Source: Thozetella sp. PMI_491
Taxonomy: Eukaryota; Ascomycota; Sordariomycetes; Chaetosphaeriales; Chaetosphaeriaceae
DNA: 64,000 nucleotides
Assembly (NCBI GenBank): GCA_021432635.1
Contig: MU270032.1
Location: 682,001 to 746,000 of the forward strand
Reading direction: 5' to 3'
The translations under genes were made by a program, and so were the position numbers. Below are positions 23,523-34,776 of this stretch, one piece after another. A model generated the notes under the pieces. It had not been told where the DNA came from, did no database searches, and saw only the letters and a list, made by a program, of their open reading frames with translations. How positions within the stretch are numbered: position 1 is the first letter of the stretch; every line of letters starts with the position of its first letter.

Positions 23523-25129
23523 CAATGTTTTCTCTGTTTCGGGCCATGAAGACCAACAGCCAGCCATATGATTTGTCGATAGAAATTAAACTACCAATTG
23601 ATCCCCTCAGTAGGTTAGGACTTATTCCCATGCCCATAGGTGTTGGGGAAGAATTTTACGGCTGTGGAGGAGGAGGAGATACAACTGAGCTCCTTAACTA
23701 CTAGCATTCGGCGCAAGCTACGGGCATAGGATGCGTTGGGGCAACTTGCCATACTACCACTGCAGTTCAGTCTTTCTAATTCTCGTCGGGCTAAATTTTA
23801 TTGGAGTATTCTTGAAGATTCGCCGTTACCTCCACCGACTTTCTAACCTAGTGACACAGTTGAGCTGCCACTTCATTACACCGCATTCATTCCTACTCTT
23901 CTAGGGTTTCGATTTAGGCTCATCTTGATGCATAGATGGCTATGTCGATGGCACTGATATCAGGTGCAGGACCTTGGGAGGCAATAAAATATGACGGCAC
24001 TCTCATCTCCAGGATTGACATCATGAAATAAAGACCAGGATTGACAAAACTCCCACGTGATTCAGTCAAGCTCCAAGCTGATGATTTCGCCATTCGGACT
24101 TGCCGTGTGAAACATCGGGGCGGATTCCACATGTTGACCATGAAATCTCAGTTGATTTCCATGCAGGGTCGCCACAGTGGCGCATGCCCAGATCCGTGTA
24201 CTACTCCTGGAGAGCCGATGGTCTCCGGCCGTACATACAGGTCGGACCTCCGCATCTACTGAAAGCAGTCAAGTGCATGAAAGCTGTTAATAACACTAAA
24301 GTTCCAATGAGACATTTTCAACCGAACGACTAAGCTGGTTGCACAATAACCCGACACTAGACGAAAAATGTTATTCAGAAACATCTGGCCCTTCACTGCG
24401 CTAAAAGTTGATCCCCAAAAGCCATGCCATACCGAGGCTTAGGGTGACCGTAAGCTAGTCAGCGTCTGCAGGGCGGAGGAAAGGGGATGTTATGATCATA
24501 CGCTGATTTTAGCGCCACATGACGAAAATTGTACAGTATCGCATGCAGCAGAACGCATACTAGCCCCACGAAGTAGATCCGTGCACATGAGGCGGCGAGA
24601 TTGACCATTCGTGGATTGCCGGTGACCTGATAATCGGCCCATCTTGCACGGGTAAATTCGTTGGACAAGACATTGGGGCGAATCAAGCTGAATCAAAGTG
24701 AATATACTTACACCAGGTCCCGGGTAGGACAGCAGTACATGGTACCGTCCCCTATTATAGCCTTACTCATGCGCCACCATACTGGACGCACATTTGGGCA
24801 GCAGTGTGTGGCCCGGGGTCCAGATTACGGATTCCGAGCTAAATAGAGTCGGTGGCAATCTACGCATGAGGATTTTTCGCCTGCAAGCTGCATTATCTCT
24901 ATAGAGCCTACGTCTAGGGAAATGGAAAACTGCAAGAACATCGCATTTCATACCTGGAACTGTGAAAAGTTAGCCACTGCACCACCAATTAACCAAAAAC
25001 GTGGCCAGGAGTTCAAAGATGGTAGATTCATATTAGCTAGCTCTTTTTCATAGTAAATCAATGAAAGGAAACAGTCCGGTAAAGGGCATATCGCGAAGCC
25101 AGTGTCACACCTACTCGATCAAGCCTTCG
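23523..25129. other. Intergenic, no gene seen
   Basis: No supported gene. Short frames at 23920-24333 and 24459-24686 have no domain; the latter contains one hydrophobic segment (FVGLVCVLLHAILY) but no further exon could be joined. Confidence 0.4.
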
Positions 25130-26122
25130 TCAACTCGGCTTGTACCGTGCTTCGGCAGCCTCCATGCTCTTCGCCGCCGCTTCCAGTCGCATCTTGGTGG
25201 CGTCCGATGGCATATAATCAGAAGTTCCAGTCCCATAGTAAGAAAACTGCTTTTTCCAGAACTCCCAACGCTCAAAGCTCTGCGAGGGAGCATCGCAGAG
25301 CGGATAGGTTTGGAAGGATCTAGTGCTTTCCTCGTCGATGTTCTTGTCGGACCTCATCCAATCCAGCAGGGCATCTGAGGTGTGTATCATCCATTCGCTT
25401 GCAATCCAGAGGAAGGAATTCTTTGCCGCTTCATCATACCTGGCAAGTGGTTTTTCTAGCGCCTCTCGAATTTGCCAAAGCCCGTGTATCGGATATGGAT
25501 CGCTAGGGATACGGCGTGCGAGAAAAGAGTGCAGGTTCTGCCATGCCATAAGATTCTTAGATCGTGGACCTGGTTCATTCTTCTAGTCTTCGTACCCATC
25601 CAACTGGGCTATTGCAAACTCGTTGGTAAAGACAATTATCGGCAATGCCGAAACGAGAAATTCTCGGGAAAGAGGTGTTGGGATGGAGAAGTGGTACTTA
25701 CATCTCTCAATCATCTCGCGCTGTTCTATGGCGAAGCAGGGAAGCTCATGCCACTCGCACTTGCAATAATATATCAATTTGTATCTCTGTGCCCAATACC
25801 AGGGGCTGTACTTACACTGCTGTTCGCTGGGTCACGATGCTGGAGCTTCTCAATGCCCTGAAGGAGGATGTCCTGCCATTCATGGTCAGCAGGAAATACA
25901 ACTAGCCACGTAGAAGACGAGCTCCCAAATCTCATGTAGGTTCGTCGGAATTTCGTCACATGATCTGTCGAAGAAGTCGATGTCGTCAGTTAGCTTAGCG
26001 GCCTTACAATCTGCGCTGGCTGGAAATTCAAAGGTAGTTCTGAGAACAGCCAAGAGAGGGAGTAAATTCTCCAATTTGTAGAAAGACAACTTGTTTTCAG
26101 CGAAACTGAAGCTGACAGACAT
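25130..26122 (-). pseudogene. DUF3632-family gene, probably disrupted
   Basis: Minus-strand segments together match the fungal DUF3632 pattern in order: EIWELVFYVAS, then FPADHEWQDILLQGIEKL, then WHELPCFAIEQ, then MAWQNLHSFLARRI, HGLWQIREALE and, near the end, RWEFWKKQF. The ATG is at 26122 and the stop at 25130. One GT...AG intron is clear after FPADHEW...NSS (GTAAGT). Two lesions stand out. The first segment passes to the second with a one-base frame change near 25907 (only an intron that deletes conserved residues would avoid it). In-frame TAG codons lie upstream of MAWQNL at about 25583, bypassed only by an intron near 40 nt. The promoter still has a TATA box. I favour a recently decayed gene of unknown function. 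Confidence 0.6.
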
Positions 26123-26216
26123 TTCTTCATATGATTATTTGCTGGTGACGATGGCTTGCTTCTTGGTGACGATGATTGTGAATGAGAGATGGCCAAGCGC
26201 CGAACCTGAGATCAGT

Positions 26217-26225
26217 CTTTATATA
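26217..26225 (-). promoter_or_regulatory. TATA box of the DUF3632 gene
   Basis: TATATAAAG on the minus strand, about 95 bp upstream of the ATG at 26122. Confidence 0.45.
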
Positions 26226-28538
26226 CTGATGGCCTATTGCTATAGACCAAGTAGACAACAGGTCTGACGGCGGGATATGTCCCCGACTTCTTTCTTCTTG
26301 GCAGTCTCTTTGTGCGTTGCGCGTTTCGTGTTTCGCGACAAAGAATTGTTAAGCTAGGGCTTTCACGACAGCGACTTGTATATGCACTCGCCTTTCAGAA
26401 CGACAATCACATCAGCTGCTTTCGATTCCTCAAACAATACAGTATTCCGACTCCAAGAAATTCCAGATCCGCACAAAAACATAGTTTGGCGAACTCAGGC
26501 ATATAGCTTCACGGTCAGTGGGGAAGCCTCCAGACCTAATGCCAACTTCCTCCGCGCCGATTAGCCCTGGGCCGCCAACAAGCTCATCATACGTACGTAT
26601 TCTCTCATCTTGGTCAGTAATCGATTCAGCCTGACGTCAAACTAGTACGACTTCCACGGAGAACTATCAGAATAGAAGAATCCAGCGTCTGCAAGCTGGA
26701 TGTATGCGAGGGATGCAAGAGCACAACAAGTATGCCTGGCCCTTGATGTTCAATCCGAAGGTTATCCATCCGTTTTCAAAAATGTGGAGAGGCTTAATTT
26801 ATCCACGCCGGGTTCTCATCTGCCAGACAAATCTGATGGTGCGGTGTGGCTGCACCACCCACTTGTACCTGGCCGCCAGACCCCCTGGAAAGCCCACCTC
26901 ATCAGGAAAACTGGGAATCGTCCAGGAGCTATCCGGAGCTTCTACACCAACGGAAACAGGTCTGGTTTTGATGTCGGGTACCACGATGAGAAGAAAAGCG
27001 CTACTGCGAGTAGGGCAAGGGAATTCTCCTTAGCCACCTATCACGAAGCATCACGGTGTGCTCCGCCGTCAGCAGCGCTCATGCAGCTGACGCCCCTTGC
27101 GACACCACCCTCGGCAACGATCCTCTTGACACCACCGACGTCCATGACTTCCATTTCGTCGCAACCTATAGCAACAACCACCCTACAAATTCCGCCCACG
27201 GTTACTCCAATCACTGACAAGCCAGTTTTCCGCGAGACAACTGGTGAGACTGAGAGTGACGCACACCCTCTGCAGGGGTCTGCAACTTGAATTTGCAGCA
27301 CTTGTCGTTGCTGAATACGATATGTGGAGGAGTCTGGATGGGCCTAGCGAGAGTAAGATCTCTACGACACACGCGTTAGTGAGTCGGCGGCGGCTGACAG
27401 ACTACAAAGTTTGGAAGCAAATGAGAGACCAGGAATTCGTGTAAGGATGCTCAAGATCTCATGACAAGATTTCAGGACAGGGCAACTGCACCGAGTTTTA
27501 GCTACGCTCTCAGATTGGCATTAGGCGCTACCTCAGGATATGAGTAGACGGGGAAGTCTCTGCCTTTCTCACGCAAAACAAGCTTTGGATACCATTTCTT
27601 TTTCTTTGATGGGTATCATCAGTACCACTCTAGACCGCATGATCAACAGTAAGGCCACATCGTCGTGCACTTCGGCTCTGCCGAGGAGCCCGCCGGCTGA
27701 GGCAAGATACCAAGATGTACTTCGGACTCCAGCACGAAGCAGTATATATTCCTGATGACGCGAAATGTGGGCCTGCGGGACGAGGCTTAACCCCGGGTTT
27801 CCCTCGAAAAGGCAATGTGAGCGGTATTCTTCCATACCTCTAATCATATTCTGATTAGTCGGCATCCCCAACTGTGCGCTTGCAGGGATACCGAGGTCCG
27901 TCGGAGTTTAAGCAGAGGAATAGACACAATAATCCTCGCTTACCCCCTCGCCGGTATTGCATCAACGGAATGACTAAACCCAATTGGCCTTGTAGGTACA
28001 TTTTTGTGTCTCGAATTGCATAGCATCCCTCCATTTAGACGACTTAAGAACATTCAATGCATACCCACGGCAAATGCACCCGTAGACCGTTGTGTAGCCG
28101 GCCAATTTCTCCCATGCCGATTAAACCCGTTGCCGCTATGGCATCTCAGTGACAAATGGTCAGCATCAGCATGTCTACCGGTATCGTCGCCATGCGCCCT
28201 AAAGTTGCACGCCAAGCCCGGCTGGCCTGTGCCGGGACTTGGGGTAACACTACTACAGTCCCAAATGCAGCGGATTGAGTAGTCGAGGCTGTGATACCTT
28301 GATTATATATTCATCTCGAGCGGGTATCTAGAGCTTTGAAATCGCCTGCATCGCGACATAGTTATCCCGATCAACAGCTGTTTCACTCGTCGAGTCCTTA
28401 ACATATCTGTGCCTGTTTTATGCTGCGTACAGACGCAAGCGGTTTAATCATCGCCCAGATGACCGGAAAGACCGAGTTATGCTACGTTCTACACTGGTGC
28501 CGATTACCGGTCGGGGCAACAGTATAGAGATCCATCTG
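26226..28538. other. Long gene-poor stretch, one weak ORF
   Basis: A plus-strand ATG frame at 26700-27290 (196 codons) ends in a Pro/Thr-rich part (LTPLATPPSATILLTPPTS). No domain supports it; a Thr/Pro-rich linker of a broken regulator is one guess. Otherwise nothing recognised. Confidence 0.3.
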
Positions 28539-28546
28539 TATATAAC
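28539..28546 (+). promoter_or_regulatory. TATA box of the FAD monooxygenase gene
   Basis: TATATAAC, about 125 bp upstream of the ATG at 28671. Confidence 0.45.
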
Positions 28547-28670
28547 CCTCATATCTACTCTTAATGTTCTCTCATCCTGCGGGTCACGAAGTTAACATCA
28601 GTCTTCGGGAATAAATATTTTTACCACATCTTCTACGGCCTTCATCAAACCCACTATCCACATTGTTGTC

Positions 28671-30607
28671 ATGGCCATCCAATTCGGAGATGAACTGCCT
28701 TCGAACACTGAGGTATTGATTTGCGGTGCAGGGCCCGCTGGGCTCATCGTCGCGGTGGGCCTTGCTCAGCAGGGCATCGACACTCTCCTAATCGGTATGC
28801 TTTGAGTACAAATCGGTTCGCCACACATTCACTAACGAGGCAGCAGAGAAACGAGAGCGCTCCAAGCAGATAACATTAGGTCGCGCGGTAACACTATTTC
28901 CTCGATCCCTCGAGCTTCTGGAGCAAATTAGCGTCCTAGACGCGATGAATCAAGAGGGCTCCATCAGCCGAGCTGCTGTCAGCTATAACGGCGGCGATCG
29001 CGTCACAGAACGCGGTTTCCAGTCGGCATTTAGTTACATGCGAGCTAGCTACAACGACTACGGATTGAACATCCGACAGCAGCTTTCTGAGAAGATATTT
29101 GCCGACGAATATGCAAAATGCGGAAAATCGGTCATGCACGGCTGGAAGATGGACAGCTACGAACTGGAAAAGCGGTCGGACGATGACATGAATATTTCTG
29201 CCAAGATCCACCATACTTCGGGCGAAAGCAGAACAATCCGATGGTGAGCTCAAGTCCAAGGGTGCTAATCATTTGCGTCATACCTACTTACACTATCTCA
29301 AGTAAATATGTGGTGGGCGCGGACGGTAGCCAGTCGCAAGTCCGGTCATCGGCCCGTGTCGCGATGGAGGGAGACGACACGACTTTCAAGTGGGCCCGTT
29401 TCGACGGCAAAGTCAAGACAGACATGCCAGATGCGGATCTCGGTTTCATCACGAAGCAAACCAAAACACACGGCAACGTCCTGTGGCTCAAGCTAGACAA
29501 GGATGCCAACCGGATAGGCTACGTCCTCACTCCGGCTCTCCAGAGCAAGTACCCAGACGGCATGAGCGAAGAGGCCGTAGTACAGGAGGCTATCAATGCT
29601 ATGAAGCCGTTCAGTCTCGAGGTTGAGCGAGTGGACTGGTGGACCCAGTACAAGTGAGTTTCTCGTTGTCCCTCCTCCGTAGCTGCTGTGCTTCACGATG
29701 GCAGCTAGATTCTCAGCACCTACACAGCAGCTAATGTGCCAACAGTATCAAGCAGAAGGTGGCTGCCACCCTGCAAAAGGACTATTACATTCTTCTCGCG
29801 GGAGATTCGGCCCACACGCATTCTTCCGGCTTCGGACAAGGCATGAATACGGCAGTGCACGATGCCACTAACTTGATCTGGAAGTTGGCCGGTACTCTTA
29901 AAGGATGGTACACCACAGAGGGCGTCCTACCCACATACAATGCGGAGCGTCGTCAGGCCGCAATGAAGCTCATCGACATCGATCATTCTGTTGCTGCCAT
30001 CATCTCAGGATCGGTCCCGCAACAGTATGGGGGTCCAGATAGCGATCCGGACGAGGCACTTGGCCGTGTCTTCCGTGAGAATATGGAGTTCAACATCGGG
30101 CTTGGGGTCGTCTATACCCAGTCCTCGATCTCTCGTAAGGCAGTGCGAACGTCAGTGCTTAGCGGCACCCGAGCCCCGGACGCGCTGGTGCAGCATCCCG
30201 GAGCCCGTATCCCGAGGCGGCTACAGACCGCCGTTCTGCAAGCAAGCGGCCTTGGCCGTTGGAGCGTGCTTGTGTTTGCTGGGTACCATCACGAGACCCG
30301 CGCCGCGGTGGTTTCTGTGAGAGAGAAGCTTGGTGTCGACGGCAGCCTTGGAAAGGCACGTGGGAGCATGTTGAACTGGGCAACTCTTGTCATGGGAGTC
30401 TTGTCGGGAAATGTGTGGGACGCCTTTGGGGGCCCTGCGGTGGGTCGGTTGTTCTTCGACCCGGAGGGCCAGGCGCACAGCCAATATGGCGTGTCCGTGC
30501 AGACGGGAGCTATCGCAGTGATCAGACCGGACGGGGTCTTGGGTTTTGCCACTTCATTGGACGGTCTGGATGAGGTGGAAAATTATTTCGCGGGCTTTTG
30601 TGCCTGA
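28671..30607 (+). CDS. FAD-dependent aromatic monooxygenase (phenol 2-monooxygenase type)
   Basis: Four exons (28671-28794, 28847-29243, 29303-29653, 29746-30607) join in frame to 577 residues. The FAD-binding GxGxxG is GAGPAG (19-24), followed by the usual LLIEKR after the first intron. The DG motif is GADGS (from 179). The second FAD motif GD is at 310-311 in LLAGDSAHTHSSGFGQGMN, typical of flavoprotein aromatic hydroxylases. The C terminus has the thioredoxin-like fold segment of phenol hydroxylases (FAGYHHETRAAVV and VIRPDGVLGF). It should use NADPH and O2 to hydroxylate an aromatic ring in the cytosol; the substrate is unknown. It converges with the UstYa-type gene 250 bp away, and the two may belong to one pathway. 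Intact. Confidence 0.92.
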
Positions 30608-30856
30608 TAATTGTTACTTGCAGTTTCTCAGTCGCTAGACGCTAATACTACTTAAATCTTCGATCGCCCTACCTACGCCATATTGCCTTTGCCCCTGCAC
30701 CGAGTTGTACATACTTGAGCTATGAGCGATAACTTTTAGGATCTGGGCCCTTTCGTGAAGTCGGCGTCTTACTATGGCCGAGTATTTTGTGCCCGACGTT
30801 GCCTGGTTTGGCATTGCCGTATTGCAAAGGTACCAATCTGGTATCCATCACCCTAC

Positions 30857-31914
30857 TCACCCACCGAGGCAGTACGCCACATCTTCTAGGCCAGTAATAT
30901 TCGCCAAAGCTACCCCATCTGAGGTAAATACCGTCTCAGGGGTGATTGCGGGGATTCCCGGCGGTCGCCCTTTCTGCAGCACTCCCTTCGGCTTCTGAAG
31001 TCCTTTCCAGAGTTCCGTGTGACGAGGGTCCTTGTGAGTCTCCGCGAAAATCATCAACTGCTCAAAGTCTACGCACTTTTTCTGTATGTCAAAGTCCGCG
31101 TATGGTTTATACTGTCCCTCCCGCCAGTTGAAGGTGAAGGGTTCGAGGTCGGGGTGGCACATGAGATGTTGCCGCAGCATGTCGACACAGTGCGTGAGGT
31201 GGCGTGAGAAGACGGCTGGCGGCGTAAATCCGTACGTTGAGCCCCAGTAGTAGTGATAGTTCGTGATAAGGCCCTTTCGCACGGCGTTGAGGCAGTGAAG
31301 TTGGTGGAAGGCCTCAATTCCCATCATCTTGGTCTTGCCTTCTGGCCATCCCCACGACGGCGGGGCGTCGACCGCAAATTCGGGGTCCTTGCCTGCCCGA
31401 GCTACATCCTCTGCTGACATCGGGTATACCCCATCCGCCTGAGAGATACGATCCCAAGCTCGGTCAACTGCAGGGCTAGGCGGTTGGCGGTAGATCTGAG
31501 CAGGGTCGGAAGCATCGGCCACTGGGGAGGCGTCCGAGTACGCGTAGAATTGCCGAATATCAATCAGGTCATACATCGGAGCTATCTCTAGGTTAGCGGC
31601 CTTGATCCTATGGGCTTCCGAACAGCAACATGGAGAGACTGACAGAATGCAGGACGCCATCTAGGAGCGTTGCTCCCTCTTCTCTCATACCAAATAGTAC
31701 CCCGAATTGTCGCTAGGACGGTCAAGGCAGCACAAAAGCCCACCAGCAGAGAGCCTGCAAAATTACATCGTACTCGGGGAACCCATAGCGACTGACGCTT
31801 GGCTCGCTTCTTCTGGCCGGCTATCAGGTCTTCGCAGCTGTCAGCATCAGACAGGTAAGCAGTCTCCTCATCATCGACGGGTGTATACTCCTTCGACTTG
31901 GGGCGACCAGACAT
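30857..31914 (-). CDS. UstYa-type (DUF3328) oxidase
   Basis: Two exons (31914-31691 and 31607-30857, intron GTATGA...CATAG) give 324 residues. The N terminus is cytosolic and acidic (EYTPVDDEETAYLSD), then one membrane helix at about residues 50-70, then a lumenal domain. Two copies of the family motif HxxHC are present: HQLHC (176-180) and HLTHC (211-215). UstYa proteins catalyse oxidative cyclisation or chlorination-type steps; UstYa and UstYb are needed for ring closure in ustiloxin and related ribosomal peptides (dikaritins), and relatives also occur in polyketide and NRPS clusters. The ATG at 31914 was preferred because the frame upstream starts only with TTG. Neighbours are a flavin monooxygenase and, 1.3 kb away, a small secreted peptide gene. 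Confidence 0.88.
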
Positions 31915-33071
31915 CGTAGGCAGAAAGAGTAAACAGGCAGGGTAGATATTGATGGAGTGCGTCAAAGGTAGACGCTCTGGCTGGAAAAAGGGAAAAGCCC
32001 GGGTAACAAAGATCTGCGAACTTTCCTGGGGATTTCAACAACTCTCAAAAGCCGAGTTATCCCGGACTGGAATAACAACCACCCTACGTACAGGTACAGC
32101 AAGACGCATGAACCTGGAAGATGGACTTATTGCACTAAATTGACTACACAACGGACTAAAAGTCGATACGCGGACCAAGTTTACGTCTGTGACGCGGGGA
32201 GAGCCTGCTTAGTTCCTTAACAATCGCCCAATGAGGTCAATTGCCAGCGTGAATAGATGGTGCGGGGGCTTATCCGGGGTGTGAGAAGTCATCCTTCCAT
32301 GCACCTTCATAGACAAATGTGCTTACAGCCAGCGTCTATAGGTTGGCCATAAGTCCCTTGCAGCTCCATATAGTCGGTTATCGCTTGACGATAAGATTCC
32401 AAGTCGGCCAAACTTTGGTCGTTTCTCCACAAGTCCCAGCACTTCCTATTCTGGTAGGTTAGTTGTTGCAACCAACTTAGATGGGTTATGTTTTGTGTCC
32501 ATGCGGTTACGTAGCTGTAAGCCGGGACATAGGGAAGAGGTACCGAACAGCCAATTAACACGCATAACTGAGGATCCACTCCAATTTCATGGACATGTCA
32601 GTATGCCTATCCTTGACGTCGGTGCGGTCAACAACCACTAGCTCCGGACTTGAGACTAAGGCATACCCGAGCCATAACCCACACCTAGTACACCCACCAC
32701 TCTGTGGGACTTTTGTAGTTGGCTGAATGTAGTGGCAAAGGACTCAGTGGACACCCTCAAGCACGAAAGTGGAGCCAAGCAAAACCTGGAGAATGCCTGA
32801 TCCAAAGAAAAAGAGGGTAGGATCGAAAGTACGTTCTAGTTCCTATGATTTAATATTCCTCTTTCGCCAACGTCGAAACGCAAGGCTCGACACATCACAC
32901 TCCTAGATGCAAGAACAAGGCGTAGACTGTGGGCCAGCCGGTAAAAGACTGCATCCATTGACGCTTCGTCGGCAACCGCCTGACTCCAGTGACGAGGATT
33001 CCGGGACGGAACCGAGGCCCAATAAGAGGTTTCGAGCGAGAAGGAGGTGCGGAGGACATTTCAGGCCCTCA
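31915..33071. other. Upstream region; one weak ORF
   Basis: Space between the divergent UstYa gene and the small peptide gene. A minus-strand frame at 32579-32307 (90 codons, starting at GTG, containing WLQQLTYQNRKCWDLW) looks somewhat coding but has no ATG and no recognised domain. Confidence 0.4.
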
Positions 33072-33078
33072 TATATAT
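33072..33078 (+). promoter_or_regulatory. TATA box of the small secreted peptide gene
   Basis: TATATAT, about 145 bp upstream of the ATG at 33221; the leader between them is rich in C, T and A, as in strongly expressed fungal genes. Confidence 0.45.
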
Positions 33079-33220
33079 TCCGGTGAACCAGTGGTGCCAT
33101 TTTGGCCAAAATCGTTCCATGTCCATCGCCAACTAAGAGACTCTTCTGGAATCTATCGCCAATTAAGTCTAACCTTCACACAACTACCTTCAAACTCGAC
33201 ATCTACCGTCAGCAACAAAC

Positions 33221-33435
33221 ATGAACTTCAAGTTTGTCATCGCGATCTTCATCGCTGCCGTGGCTGCTGCTCCTGGTAAAATATGTCTACTCGATTCCCT
33301 CAATTCCCTCGACGTCGTTAAACTCTTTCACTAACGTACTTAATCCCAGCCATCGTGCCCCGCGAGGACGTCCAGGAATGGTCTGAGGATGAGTGCTGCG
33401 TTGTTATCCGTGGAGGAGCAACTCCCAAGGAATAA
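33221..33435 (+). CDS. Small secreted peptide, 46 residues
   Basis: Two exons (33221-33275 and 33350-33435; donor GTAAAA, acceptor ATCCCAG, phase 1) encode 46 residues. Residues 1-18 are a clear signal peptide (MNFKFVIAIFIAAVAAAP). The remaining 28 residues are short and acidic, with an adjacent cysteine pair (DECCVVIRGG) and no repeats. Without splicing the frame ends earlier and has no cysteine pair. It could be a small secreted effector-like peptide or, because a UstYa-type gene is 1.3 kb away, a precursor of a modified peptide. The lack of Kex2-type Lys-Arg repeats and of a Tyr in the mature part argues against a classical ustiloxin-type precursor. It is too short for homology to settle. 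Confidence 0.6.
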
Positions 33436-33961
33436 GGGGTGCGTTTTGGCAATTAGGTGCGGATGGAGGCCGTTCGCCGTTCTGGCTGCGTATACAACGG
33501 TGTGCTGAGCCTGATCTTACAGTCGCTACCGCCTACTCATCTCGCTTTCTTCTGACGGAGCCTCTCAGGTCCGGCTACTCCGCCTGTGCTGTGTGCCATC
33601 CGCCAGCAACGTTGACAAGGTTTGGGCCAGCCCTTCTAGTAAAAGGCTTTTCCCTCTGAATCCTAGTTTTCTTCCGTCGCCATTCTGACACGGAGGGCCT
33701 GGGAGTATCACATGGGGTTGCCAAGGGTGTCAAATAAATTACCTACTTGTCAGCTGCATGCCTCTTATCGCCCCTCATCCACCTGCAATAGGCTGCGCGA
33801 TCACCATTTCCTCCCGGAAAGCCATGATTCGCAATCTTGCATATGGTGTAAGTGGGAAAGCAAAACCTGCGCCGTAAAGCCTGTGCGGATAGTCAAATGT
33901 AGCATAAGATGGATTGGGTGTCTTATTTGTGAGAAGCTAGTGGGTGCCCTGATTGTGAACC
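33436..33961. other. 3' region, no gene seen
   Basis: Follows the small peptide gene. The 88- and 95-residue frames here (33393-33659, 33712-33999) overlap the peptide gene or have no feature. Confidence 0.4.
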
Positions 33962-34346
33962 GTGCATATCAGAATCTACACCGCTCCAACGCCATATGAC
34001 GCCCGGAACCTGGTGGAGTCAGACTTGACTGGGCTCGGTCCTCCGATATGCAACCACATCAAACGGAGGTCGACCGAACATATCCTTGCCGAAATCGGAG
34101 TGTTCGACGACTTGGGGATGCCTGATGCCGCAAATATGGCGGGCGGTTGCCAGGTTGTCGGCTGTGCCCGCACCTGCGCCGCCAACATGCGCATCCGGCC
34201 TGACATGAGCCACTCAAAAGACAAGTCCGCCTTGGTATTCTCGCAGACCACTCGGCTCCCGATACGCCGGTGGTCTTCCGACCATACGCTCCTCTTTAGC
34301 ATATGCAGCGCGCGGGGAACGGCGGGAGCGCTCGATAAGGGCCAAT
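33962..34346 (+). pseudogene. Possible relic of an FAD monooxygenase
   Basis: A plus-strand frame contains HIKRRSTEHILAEIGVFDD followed by a small hydrophobic/Gly block (ANMAGGCQVV). This recalls the substrate-loop region after the first FAD motif in 2,4-dichlorophenol 6-monooxygenase-like flavoproteins (H-x-x-x-R-T-x-E-x-x-R-x-x-G-x-x-D). No GxGxxG, DG or GD motif is found around it, so only an isolated scrap would remain. The resemblance is short and could be chance. Confidence 0.25.
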
Positions 34347-34776
34347 AAGATCAGCACGAAGGCTACTTAATAGGGAAGTCAATAATGTTCCGAGTGACTA
34401 CAGATAGGCGACCGTCATGGGCTGCCTGCTGCTAGGACCATCCGGCAAGTCTGCATTCCTCTTCGCTTCCAAAGAATAGTTTAACTTTAGCAGGTCGGCT
34501 AGATCACATACACGCAGAATCATTTTTCATGCGTATCCAGCGAGGCGCGGCGTCGGAACCAAGAGGCAACCATATTATCGTAGCTCGTAATATGAGAGAG
34601 GACAAGACCAAAATAAGCAGTATCTCTCAGGAAACATATCTTTGGTAACGACCTGACCAGCCAACAGGGATGACTAAGAAGTCGTAGAGTGTCATTGTTA
34701 CGCCCAGCTAGTTCCAGGAGCTCGATTGTGCACCATTCGAAGTAGCACAGTCCCTTGGCACCCATCATTGGTTACG
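34347..34776. other. Intergenic, no gene seen
   Basis: Between the possible monooxygenase relic and the stop codon of the epoxide hydrolase gene. Nothing recognised. Confidence 0.45.

Noticed and set aside
26700-27290. 196-codon plus-strand ATG frame with a Thr/Pro-rich end
   Set aside because: Low-complexity tail and no recognisable N-terminal domain; neighbouring frames look no less open.
33275-33349. Unspliced reading of the small peptide gene
   Set aside because: The unspliced frame ends after about 40 codons with no Cys pair, while the GT...AG intron joins a coherent acidic mature part.
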